A DNA stretch of 64,000 bases from Sphagnum compactum (Eukaryota > Bryophyta > Sphagnopsida > Sphagnales). Shown here piece after piece: positions 1-10,888 of the stretch; position 1 is the first letter of the stretch, and every line of letters begins with the position of its first letter. The notes under the pieces are model-generated. The model was not told the DNA's origin. It saw nothing but the letters and a program-made list of their open reading frames with translations, and did not search any database. A program made the translations under genes and the position numbers. The stretch lies in the NCBI GenBank assembly GCA_965153455.1, contig OZ234500.1, positions 17,111,579 to 17,175,578 of the forward strand, in the 5' to 3' direction.

Positions 1-1020
1 CAATATTGATCTTTCATATTTATGTTTCAAAGAAAAAATCTATATGAATGTTGAAGGGGTAAAAAAAGTCTCCATCATCTCAAAACATTTGACTACATGA
101 CATATGCACACATGAACATGATGACACATGACAAAAACCTTGAGTTGAGAAATTGATTCATTGTGTGTTCATTGGATATGGTGAAAGTGTTGGTGTGAAG
201 TCAAGTATGAGTTTTATAACATGACTACATGGAATTTAATCTTTTATCACAATGTAATCTCATCCTAGCGCAATTACACAAAATGGAGAATGACTTTTGT
301 CATTATTGTCCTTTAAAAGAATTCAAATTAAATTCCTTGATTACACAAAGACAAATTTAGGCAAACCTTCAATCTTCCCGACAAATTAAACATTTTGACA
401 AAATGTTGGTTAAGTTTAACAATTAATATTTCTTCTCATGTATATGAAACTACATGTTGAAGAGAAAAACTAATATATGTTATACTTTGGGAACTATAAT
501 CTTCCATTCAACACAAATCAAAAGTGGATAAAATTAATTCAATAAAATGTTTTGACAAAATGTAATTTATGTTCATAGAATAAAAATTTCACCAAAACAT
601 TTGAGGCTTATGGTTGAAATAAAATGTATCTAGTATGATGTCCATGTGAACTTTGGAGTTGAAATGACCAAGTTAATGAAAACTAACAAGCAATTGTTGC
701 AGCCATATGAATCTAGTTCTGAAAAGGAAGCCATGTGGACAATACTTGGATTTAAACATTGTTAGTCATGCTAACTTACAATTAACATTTGAACATCAAG
801 CATAATTTGACCTTTGGTCACGAAATGATGAAACAAAATGGTTACAAACAACAAAGTGAATCCTAAGTGAATCAGATTTTCCATGTATAAGCTGGTTTCA
901 AATGACCAAGATTGTAATTTTGAATATTATTCCCATGAAATTTAATAGCTGATTATGGTGCTTTTAACATTGTATTGCAAAGCTTGAAGTATAGTTTGTT
1001 GTCATAAAAAATTACCATGT

Positions 1021-4000
1021 TCACAAGACAATGTTGGCCTGGGCTAGCACCACCTTTAGAAATTCATCAAAATCCAAAACACCTGCCCTCTTTAGTTGAT
1101 GAAACCTTTCGATTGGATCAAGATCTGGGTCTAAACAAAGGTAATAGATATCATCTTCCTCACACTGCAATTTTCTAGCAGTTTTGACTTTTTGTTCACA
1201 AAAATATTCCTTTGAATATAAGGCTTCATTGCGAGGTGTGTAACGTTCATCCACCTTGTTGAATGCAACTAAAATCTTTGTCTTGAGGTTGTCTTTCAGG
1301 CCCTTGTACATCATTATTTGCTCCTGTTTAATGTCATCCTGCATAGCCATTAAATTAAAAAGGACAAAACATCATATGAGATTACATTCTAAACATGAAG
1401 TGGTTGGATATAAATACAGCCATTATACAATATACATATATGATATTATGTAATGTCATAATTAAAATATGTTATAGCTAAAAAATGAAATTTGTATACA
1501 TAAAAACCACAATATGTTAGGTGATAATGGTAATTGTTCATGGAATATTTTCATTTAGACCCAAACTATAGTTCAAATACATTATGAGCAATGAGTAAAT
1601 ATGTTATGCACATTATGCTAAATAATGTCTCTGGAAGGAATGATTGTCTAATTTGTAACCATACCTCCACACAAAATGTTGTTAGCTTATAACCTATATA
1701 TTTCATATTATATTTGCTTTTGTTGTTGTTACAAGGGTCCACAATGCATATTCAATTAACACATAACCAACAAATACACATGTAATGCCATGAGAATAGA
1801 GGAACATGATTTTCATAATGTGATTTACTTTAACATAGTTATATATTCGTTTACAATGATTTTATAATTGATAATGAGCATGTCCATTTATGTATCGCAT
1901 ATTTTTTAGGAACAATAACTGAATATTGCAATTATTTTTCGTTTGGCTATATACAACATTCTTGCAAGTTTAGGGTAATTTGTACGATTTTAATTAAAAG
2001 GTGCATAATTGAACCTTTAAATATCTATTAATTTTATCAAAAAAAATTCTTGTTGAAGAAAACCTTGAAAATTGAAATCGAGAAAAAAACACAACAAAAC
2101 TAAAGGAATTGGTCAATGGAAAGGTATGCAATTTCTTCAAATTATGTTGTGGTTGGATAGTGTAAGTACCTTGAAATCGAACAATAGAATAGCAAAGCTT
2201 GGGACTGTTGTAAAGTAATGCCATTGATCTGCATAGTCTTCAGTACCATTGCCACCTGGGAAATCCACTAGCCACAAAGACTCTTTAAACTTGTATGGCT
2301 TTACTGTTGTTGTGTGACAGCCAGGCCCTAATCCTGTTTGGGGCACCATTGCATGTGAAGGGCGATAGTTCAATTGCACTGCCTTTTGGAGTGCTTTCTG
2401 CAACAAGAATCAACCAAGTAGAATTTGAAATTACAATAGGTGAAACATTGGCAATCTTTTCTATTTTGGGCAAAATTTCACCACTTGGTGAAAATAAGTG
2501 GGTTTTGCGGTTTTCCATCACCACATTTCAAAAAAGAAAAATAAAAAATCACTATATTTTTGTATCACATTCTACTAGGTAGCCAACAATATAAAAGGAT
2601 GCTTAGTTTGTTTTAACTTTTATAAATCATTTATAAACAAATTTGGCTAAACCTTTTTTGTGGATGATTGCCATTTTAGTTACATCATAGAATTGTTGAC
2701 AAAATCTCTAACCATTAGATGTCACAATTGCCACAACAAAGGTATGTTCATCTAAAGCAGAGTCTTTGAAACTAACTTTTAATTATAGTGTTTGATTCTT
2801 TGATGAACTTTGATAGCTAACAATAATTGAGCAAAACACAATACACATAGTAAATTAACTTGGGGTGATCAATACTCATTTTGAAAACAAAGGAACAAAT
2901 CATTCACCTTGATGAAGGTTGATTTTCCAGCATCCTCAGCTCCAAGTATACCCACCATCCATTTTCCGGCAACCTCGTTTCTATAGATGGGTCTTGTTTC
3001 CACCACTATCTTGATTCTTCTTAGAAACCTCACCATTGATTCAAATGTTGCTCCTTGAAATTCTTGGGATTTGAGCTGATAAATTTGTTTTGCAGGGTCA
3101 CAGGAATGAGCTTCTTGAATCATCTGTTTGAATTTGTTGTCACTTCTCTTTACTGTAGAAAGGGTAAAAAGTTTGGTTAGTCAAGATTTGAAATAATATT
3201 ATTGGTGGCTTCCATTATATCCAACATATGTATCCCACATATATAGCCCATATATCAAAAGCTTAGCTAGATAAATGGGTTATGAATGGCCTGAGCCAAT
3301 CACACCAGAAGTATACCAGGGGGTGAAATGGTTGTAGGTGCATAAGGGGACAATGAAGGAAGTATAAGTGTTCCAAAATAAATATAGCACGTGCATGATC
3401 TAACTATCATCCATTTCCTTTTGCCTTTACCATTAATGAATCCTTAGTCATATTTATGGACTACAGTGCAAACCATCCATGCAAGATAGATGTGCATATT
3501 CAATTCTGAAATTTATGTTTCTGGGAGTTGGATGGAGTGCTTTAGGAAGGCATGTTGGGACAACAATTCATGAAAATCAAAACATAATTTTAGATATTGT
3601 TGTGGTTTACCTTGCATCTCTAGTTTCTCCTCCTTGGACATGGTTTGCAAGTCTAATTCCTCCACCATTGACATGGGTTGCATGGTATTATCCTTTTGTT
3701 CCCATAAGGCTGCCTCTGAAATTGCTAGATCTAGGATGTCATCATAGGACTCCACCAACAACTGATAAGGAGATAGGCCCACACAAATTTGTAAAGCTAA
3801 AATCACAACCCCAATGCTGATTCTTGCAATGTTTACAACTGTCTTCGGCATGGGCACACCACAAAGTGTAGCAAGTAGAGAAATCCACTCTACAGCGAGT
3901 TCAGCATTGGCACCAATGATTTTCCCTTGCTCCACCAGGTCTGTTGCCGTGTACTCAATCAAAAGGCTGTAGAAAAGATGAATGTTTAGTTTTTATAAAG

Positions 4001-7000
4001 TAACATGATGTTAAAGGGTTCCATAATGAAACCTACTTAAATTGCCAGTTTCCAGTGGGTTGTTGCTATAATCATGCACAATTATCTTCACACAATCCCT
4101 ACATGTGTCCTAACACCATGAGTTCTAGAAAGTCTTGCAACAGATATGATTTGGAAATAGATTATAATTGACTTACCTGCTTTTCATGAATTCCATCACT
4201 CGGTTGACCAGGTGGTTGGCATCTGCAATGTGCTTAGATTTAAAATCTGTGCTACTATTTGTAGCCTGGGCTAACTTTTGTAAGTGTGTTGACAACTTTG
4301 TCTTTGGCTCAAATGCACCTGACATGTTCCACTTTGGGTATAAGTAATAAATATTGGATAGTTTCACAATTTGGGGGAATTGGTGCTTCATGCCATTTAT
4401 GACATTGTAGAAAGAAATAGAGCCAAAGACTTTTACAAAATCTTGTTCTTAGCAGATCTGAATTGGAAAGCAAGGATTGATCATGTGAAATATTGAAGAC
4501 AAACAAAAGGTCACAAAGAAAAAACAAGAAAGCTTCACTCACATCGTATAAGGTTGTCCAAACAATTATTGTCATCACTCGAAGGTAGCATTGTCAAAGG
4601 TGGTTGTGCCATTAGTACCCTGGTCTGAACGATTTTTGGAAATAAGTTGAGAGCTATTGTAGTGGAGGGCTCCTCCAAGAAATCCTGGAAACATTTGGCC
4701 AGATCATTTGCTTTTAACTAATTTACGAGTTGTTACCTCTTATATCATATACATTGAACTACATGATGACATTTGGATCAGATTAGCCAATGCTAGGTTG
4801 TATGTGCTTTTATGGAGCAAAGATGTCAAGATCGACAAGCTTGTGTTAGTTGATATTTCTTGTCCAATTTCAAGTGTGGTGATAGATTTACCTCTGATAT
4901 AAAACGACAGGTTTGCCCAAAAGTTGTTCTGATGATAAGTTCATGCATAGTCTTGTATGCAGTAGCCTGGCTTGCCTCTATGTGGGAAGGATTAGAAACC
5001 CGAAGCTCATTTTCACGTTGCATCAGAGTTCTACAAGCTACTCCACTCAAGATGACAGGTTCACGAAGGAACAAAAGATTCTTCCCCTTGATGATGATGT
5101 AATGCTCCCCTGTGTCTAGAGCTCTAAATTTGGCATATGTGACCTGCATAAAACCAGTATGAAAGACCATGGATGTAATATTGTTTGCTTGCACCCAAAA
5201 GTTCTATGGATATGCAATCTCCAAAGTAAAATCTTGATACTCCTACATATTAGAATTTATGTTTTCTAACAAAACTTGATAGTTTTCATGGAAATGATTT
5301 GCAAACTCTCAAACTTAATACTATTCTAGGTTTGTGATGAAAAGCCATGAAAATTGTACACAAATCGAAAGATAAAATTGTAGATCCTCTTAATGATTTG
5401 GGATTTATTAAAGTTAAAGGGTGAAAGCACACTAAGGGTGAGTCCCTTTTCATTAAAAAAAAAGTGACATATGACAAATATTACGATATATAATAAGTTA
5501 GAATTTTGATGATATCCTTTGGTTAATTTATATATATATATTTTGAATATTTGCATGACAACATTTTGAAATTCAAAATTCATTTTGAGTCAAAGTCAAT
5601 TTTGATTAAATAGTTAGATGATTTTTTTTAATAAAATCAATGTACATAAAATATATAATTTACGTTTTTTCAATGGTCGTAGGACTTTATATATTTTTGA
5701 TTTATGAAAGATTATCAAATTAAAAAATAAAAATAAAAGTACAAAGTCCACTTGCAAAATCTTTTCTTCTTTCATATGGTAATATATATGTTTTTAAAAA
5801 AAAAAATATTATGAATTTATTGCAAAAAAATTTTAAAAAATTAAAAAAAAAAATTTTCAATGAAAAATTAAAATTCTAAATGACCCTACATTTAATTGAT
5901 GTATATCAATGTCATTCACGAATTCACAAAAAAATTCACCGCAACCTTAGTTTTGAAATATGTATATAATTTTTCATGCTTTGCAAAAAATATTATTTTG
6001 TCATATGTATATTTTATATGTTTAATATGGATTTTATTTTTAAAAACATATTTCATTAACTTTAGATTAAAATATATATGTTAAAAAAACATTAAATGAA
6101 AAAATATTGTACTTGTTACACTAATTTTTGAAAGGCTTAGTGCGCTTATGCCTTAACAATTCTTTTAGAAATTCACTAATCTTCTTCTTCACAAAGATGC
6201 TCTTCCTATAAGCTTTTGGTTTGACACATACATGGTGATTTAGGTGTGGATTTTTCCCTTGACCTATTATAAAGCACGAGTTCCTAAAGATTTCCTACTG
6301 TAAATTTCTTACTGTATTGGGAGACACCTTACATCTGTGAATACCATCCTGAAAAAGAGGGTGGATCCTGCCCTTAAGTTGCATATAAGCATACGTTTCT
6401 TCTCACTCAAAGGCGTAGACGCAAGAACCTTCCCCCTGTACTTTGCAATGAAGAACTCAGCGTGGGGGACATTCCCAAAATAAAGGCCCAGGATGAGGCG
6501 ATTGCCCACCACAACAAGGACAGCCTCATCCTTGGCCCTTATTTTGGGAACGCCCCTCACGCTGGGGTTTTACCCTACTAGCAGACTGCTAATCAAAACA
6601 AGAAATCGACCAACTTGACAATACATTTTGAAAATCCTCTTAGGAGACGAAAACGTAGCATACACTAGGGGCAGAGGAAGCGGTTTACTCACTTCTGGCT
6701 CTGGTGTTGTGACGACAACGTTCGTGGATGGGTTTAACTGGAGATTTCCTACGCTTGTGCCCTCTATTAAGCCAGCCTTGACCAAAGCCGCATTGTAGCT
6801 TCTGATCGGATGATACGCCAAGTCTTCAGAGCCGAGCTGCACAGATTTGAGCAACTCTGCCATCTCCTCCCGGCTCCCGTCTAAACAATATACAACCGGT
6901 CGATCCAGCTGTTCCAGAAATACGTAACGGCCGATTGGAGAAAAGTACGGATCACTTTCGTCATTTTCTGCCGTGCGCTTCACGCGGTCGATGAGAGAAT

Positions 7001-8136
7001 GCCACGACTTGGTAAGTTCGGCAATCGTAGAACTCGCACTGGGTAGCTTAACTATGGCGGGTAATATGACACCAAAGCCTCCTACAACTTCAACATCAGG
7101 ATTATCGTCGCCGCAATCACCTACGAGACCTCCCACCTTCTGAAGTGTCATATCAACGTTCTTGAAGAAGCTTTTCCCTAGTGACCGCAACGCTTCTGCC
7201 GCAGTGCTTCGGAGTTGGTGGAGGAGACGCGGGACGGGATCCGTTTGATTGACGAAGTTGACGAAACGCCAGTTAAAGTTGTCGTTGTCGTTGATAATCT
7301 TCGCCGTCTTTCCGTCACACACGTGAGGTGCTCCAAATGCGATTGATATGAGCGAATCAGGGTACTCAGTGTGGTACTCTGTCTGCTTGAAGCGCAGGCC
7401 AATACATGCAAAACTCACGTAAACAAGACCCCAGGTTAGAAGAACTACAAAGGATGCTGTTGCGCGCTCTGAAAAGGTATTTTCATTGGCATAACTCGAC
7501 AATCTGAATACTGATTGAGAGTCGGGCTGAAAGTTTAGATGTCATTCTCAGTTTCTTCGCGGTGGTACGATGTAATCCAGACGAGTTGAACAAAAACTCA
7601 CTCCCAAGCTCACCAGATTAGTGACTTACAGGCAAGACGTGGTACATATTGTTTTCCAGCAGGAATCGAAGTAGAACCATGTGCGACACGGCCCCACCCA
7701 TGCTATGCCCACAAAGGATGACGCGTCTTTGGGGGTCAGATCGAAGCAGCTCGAACATGAGTAATTGAGGAGACTGGCCGACGTAGAAGACTTTGGAGCG
7801 CTTGAAGAATCCCCGGTGGAAACGACCCTCAAATCTTGGGTGTACATCGATTTCTAAGTCGCAAGACACGTCTGCGAATGTTTCCGTGCCTCGGAATGCA
7901 ATAAAGATGGCATCTCTTGAGTACGCCACCATGAACCTTTGGGGTGGATCAGTGAGGTCGAGTGACATGTGGACTTTTTCAAACTGAATGCCTCTCTGAC
8001 TTTGTGCGAAGAAATGGGTGGCGTCTTTTTCGTAAACGGCCGTCGCACAGACCAAAGCTCGAGTTATATCATCCGTGCGGAGTGTGTAGTGTGTGTTAGG
8101 GACCAAAGGGATCTTGGGTGCACAAGGATTCTGCAT
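1021..8136 (-). CDS. Lipase-IPT-membrane-GTPase fusion protein, copy 1 (9 exons, 959 aa)
   Basis: Exons by inspection (minus strand): 8136-7630, 7382-6693, 5143-4892, 4684-4543, 4318-4177, 3966-3611, 3152-2908, 2397-2170, 1338-1021. All junctions are GT-AG and the frame stays open for 960 codons including TGA. Residues 1-399 form a class-3 lipase domain: nucleophile elbow GHSMGG (Ser145) and probable Asp217 in FVNQTDPVPRL; the catalytic His is not clear. Residues 400-483 look like an IPT/TIG beta-sandwich (IIIKGKNLLFLREP). Exon 6 carries hydrophobic segments. The C-terminus is a P-loop GTPase: G1 GAEDAGKST from 767, G3 DFPGG from 823, G4 NKVD at 881-884. The family and the function are unknown to me. 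The ATG at 8136 is chosen because its neighbourhood aligns with the start of the paralogue at 35801; the frame is open upstream to 8226, so earlier coding exons are possible. Intron 2 carries a dispersed repeat. Confidence 0.8.
6290..6565 (+). repeat. Dispersed repeat, copy 1, with a hairpin end, in intron 2 of lipase-GTPase copy 1
   Basis: The segment around 6300-6420 is recognisably similar to the reverse complement of 10185-10020 and to 63135-63285; the shared core reads ACACCTTACATCTGTGAAT. Its right part, 6459-6499 and 6523-6563, forms an inverted repeat with arms of about 41 bases, few mismatches and a 23-base loop. Related hairpin sequence occurs at 9835-9925. This looks like the end of a transposable-element family. 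No coding capacity or target duplication was found. Confidence 0.6.
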
Positions 8137-9526
8137 TGTGTAGTATAAGAAGAGATAGATGAAAGATTTTAGGTTGCGAACAATCGTATAATCAGTTGCT
8201 GAGTCTTTCTGCAGTCTGAGCGCCAATCTGCAAACATAATGAGCATCGCATCAGCACGAGGCATTCGGCACCAAAAAATTCAGCTTTTAGAGAATTAAAT
8301 TCTGAATCCAGCTCCAGTCTGATGTAACATCAACTTAATTTGTGCTTAAGTTCCAAGAAAAATCAGCCCAAGCCTCTAGAGAAAGAAACTCAGGATCCCC
8401 CTGAGGAACTTGACAATTAATCAGTAAACCGTAAAATATATCGCCGGTTGCATGCAGAGAGTTGGCCCCCGCAGACAACACTAGCGCACAGAAAGGGTTT
8501 CTAATAAGTGTCAAGGTTCCCCGTTTACAGACTCATCTTGCACACTACCCTGAATTGTCAAAAATCTACTCAGCTTCGCAGTGGCTGTAGTGGTGACATT
8601 TGATGAGCTTCTATCTTGCTCGAGCTTGCAGTTTACTGTGGAGGTGCAAAAGTCTGAACGACCAAGTCTCTGATCACTTTCTTCGATAGAGACAGCTCGA
8701 CAGCTCAAGAGGACTTTCTTTTTGCAGAGGTCCAGGCGGATCTAAAAGTCTAAGTTGAAGACGAGAAGTGGACGTACCAAGAATGCATCAAGTTCTCCTC
8801 AAATAATATAGAGATGTTAGAACAGCTTGGAAGATTCCTCACATGTTCTGTTCATGACAACATGTCCAAGGCTAAGGTTCTGAGGCCTCCTCTGATTTTT
8901 CAGCTACTTCAACAGTTTGTCCTTGAGGGGAAAAGAAGGGATAGGAAATACTTATTTCAGAAGGAATCTCCTAAGAGCACAACTTAAAGTCTGTGTAAAG
9001 AGATGGGAGTAGGAATGGAATAAATCAAGATTCAGGCATGAGAATTCCAACTTCCTTCGGAACCACGGATGACAACTTGCATTCTGAAATACCTGCATTT
9101 GAAAGTCAGATAGCGAGCAAAGCAATCTGTCTGTCTCCATTTCACCCGTGTCACTAGATTAGTTGTATCGCAGGTATTACAGAAAAAAATCTATATAGAC
9201 CACTGAATTGGTACTCTCTGCCTAGAGAAAATAAAGGATTTTGCCTAAAGATTAACATCATCCAGGCTCACTACTTAGCACTTTTGCAAACATCAACCAG
9301 TTCCGAGGTTTCAATTGTCCAATCTGGAACATTCTACGACCCACAGCACTCTAGCACTGTCGAAAAATGGAACGCTCGTTCGCTTTTCAGACGTTGAAGA
9401 ACCCTGGTCTCCCACAACTATCTTTAATTAGATGGGGTTTAATCTGCTGATACAAGGCGGAAGTGAACAATGGAAACTAGTACACGCTTTCCAAACACAA
9501 GTCAAAAAATGAAAAGCAAAACATAC

Positions 9527-9707
9527 GTGCGACACGTTTGATGACACCTGGGATGGGAGCGACTGGCTGCTTTCTGAGAAACTGGATTTGGTTGTGCAAG
9601 TCCGGAATCCCCACGGCACACTGAAGGACACTACAAACGTTGCGCTCTATTGCCACTCGCCCAGCAGCTAATGCCCAAGGAAAAGAAACATATGCAAAGC
9701 TCAGCAA
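9527..9707 (-). CDS. Possible upstream exon of lipase-GTPase copy 1
   Basis: This stretch reads open on the minus strand for 60 codons with gene-like composition (contains SFAYVSFPWALAAGRVAIE, then CSVLQCAVGIPDLHNQ). It ends at a good donor, GTATGT (9526-9521). It lies 1.4 kb upstream of the first certain lipase exon, in the same orientation and the same GC-richer island. The lipase frame is also open 90 bases upstream of the chosen ATG to an AG acceptor just before 8227, which fits extra 5' coding exons. A second candidate open stretch, around 9090-8955 minus, contains NASCHPWFRRKLEF. I could not chain these in phase with certainty, and the 5' limit here is only the open frame. Confidence 0.35.
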
Positions 9708-9829
9708 CCTCGTTGACGAATTCCGCTCGAAGCAAATGCACCCAAACTACAATGGTGTTCACAGATTAGTGACAAAGTTGTAGTACACTTTATAGCAGTC
9801 TGTAGACGTAGGGGCTCTAGGTGCACAGT

Positions 9830-10185
9830 AAATCCCTGGTGTGGGGGCATTCTCAAAATAAGGGGCCTATGAGGAGGCGGTACTGAAGTCTGGCCCCCCA
9901 TTTTCGGAATTTCATTACCCATGGGTTTTGCTTATCATAAAGCACACAAGGCAAAGGTTATCAGGAACCTAAACATTGCAGATCACCAGACATAGGTTCT
10001 TATGTAAAGTGAGATGGATCTTATGCCCATGAGAACTGTGGGAGGATCCTACACCTACTTACAGGCATAAGATCCCTCCCACTCTTAAGGAGTAGGCATA
10101 ATATCCCTTTTCTAGGGTTGATATTCACAGATGTAAGGTGCCCTCCAAATAGATAAGAAATTCTCTAATGTTAATGGACTGTTAC
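9830..10185 (-). repeat. Dispersed repeat, copy 2 (inverted relative to copy 1)
   Basis: Read on the minus strand from 10185 to 9835 this matches 6290-6565 in order: the ACACCTTACATCTGTGAAT core, a transitional GATCC-containing segment, then the GC-rich hairpin with CTCAAAATAAGGGGCC on one arm and GGCCCCCCATTTT on the other. It is longer than copy 1 between core and hairpin. It sits just upstream of the possible 5' exon of lipase-GTPase copy 1. Probably a non-autonomous transposable element. Confidence 0.55.
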
Positions 10186-10272
10186 AGGACGTCAACTTAT
10201 GGACCTATAGCAAGAATGGAAATAGGTACTATGTTACACTATATGCCATTTGAGGACAACATTGATGCCTTA

Positions 10273-10312
10273 TAGCATCTCCAATGGTGCTCAGTATGTA
10301 ACTCTGGATAGT
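10273..10312 (+). repeat. Isolated second left end of the MITE family
   Basis: About 40 bases closely match the left end of the MITE at 10508 (AGCATCTCCAATGGTGCTCA followed by GTATGTAACTCTGGATA). No partner right end is seen before 10508. Either the MITE is a partial tandem duplicate of this copy, or this is a truncated older insertion. Confidence 0.5.
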
Positions 10313-10507
10313 TGTTGTAAAGAACATACAATTAACTTTCCCATTAATTTTCCTCGTGGAGGGTGTCATAATTGTGTGGTGCATTTAAGACTTTACACAC
10401 TATACATATGTATGGGCCGATAATTATTTTTCTATGGTAATTTTCCTATCTTCCCCAGGATGTGTCAGCAGTCTCCTGTGTGGGGTCTTCAATTTTCAAT
10501 TTAGTTA

Positions 10508-10885
10508 GAGCATCTCCACTGGTGCTCAGTATGTCACTCTGGATAATAAAATTAAATGTTTAAGTTTAGCTCTTTTTTTTTTCGGCAACCCCACCAATAA
10601 ACTCGAACTGCATATCTGTGGGGGACTATTAATAGCAGCCACCTGGACCAATCATAATGATCGACCAATTAGAAATACTGAGCCTCAGTCAGGTCCTATT
10701 ACACTCATTTTTGAGGTTCACAACTGTGTTGTGCCTTTTACCAGGGAAAACATGGCAAGCTGCACGAATTTCTTGGTTTCACGGTGCGGAAAAACCAATT
10801 TCCTGAGCTAAACTGCCACACTTTAACTTTTTCGCAATAAATTGTACTCTTTGGAGTCACAAACTGAGCACCATTGGAGATGCTC
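10508..10885. mobile_element. PIF/Harbinger-type MITE, 378 bp
   Basis: The left end starts GAGCATCTCCACTGGTGCTC and the reverse complement of the right end starts GAGCATCTCCAATGGTGCTC, giving inverted ends of about 23 bases with one mismatch and weaker similarity further in. The element is flanked by TTA on both sides (10505-10507 and 10886-10888), the usual PIF/Harbinger target duplication. There is no transposase inside. A further copy of the left end lies at about 10273-10312 in the same orientation. Confidence 0.75.
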
Positions 10886-10888
10886 TTA

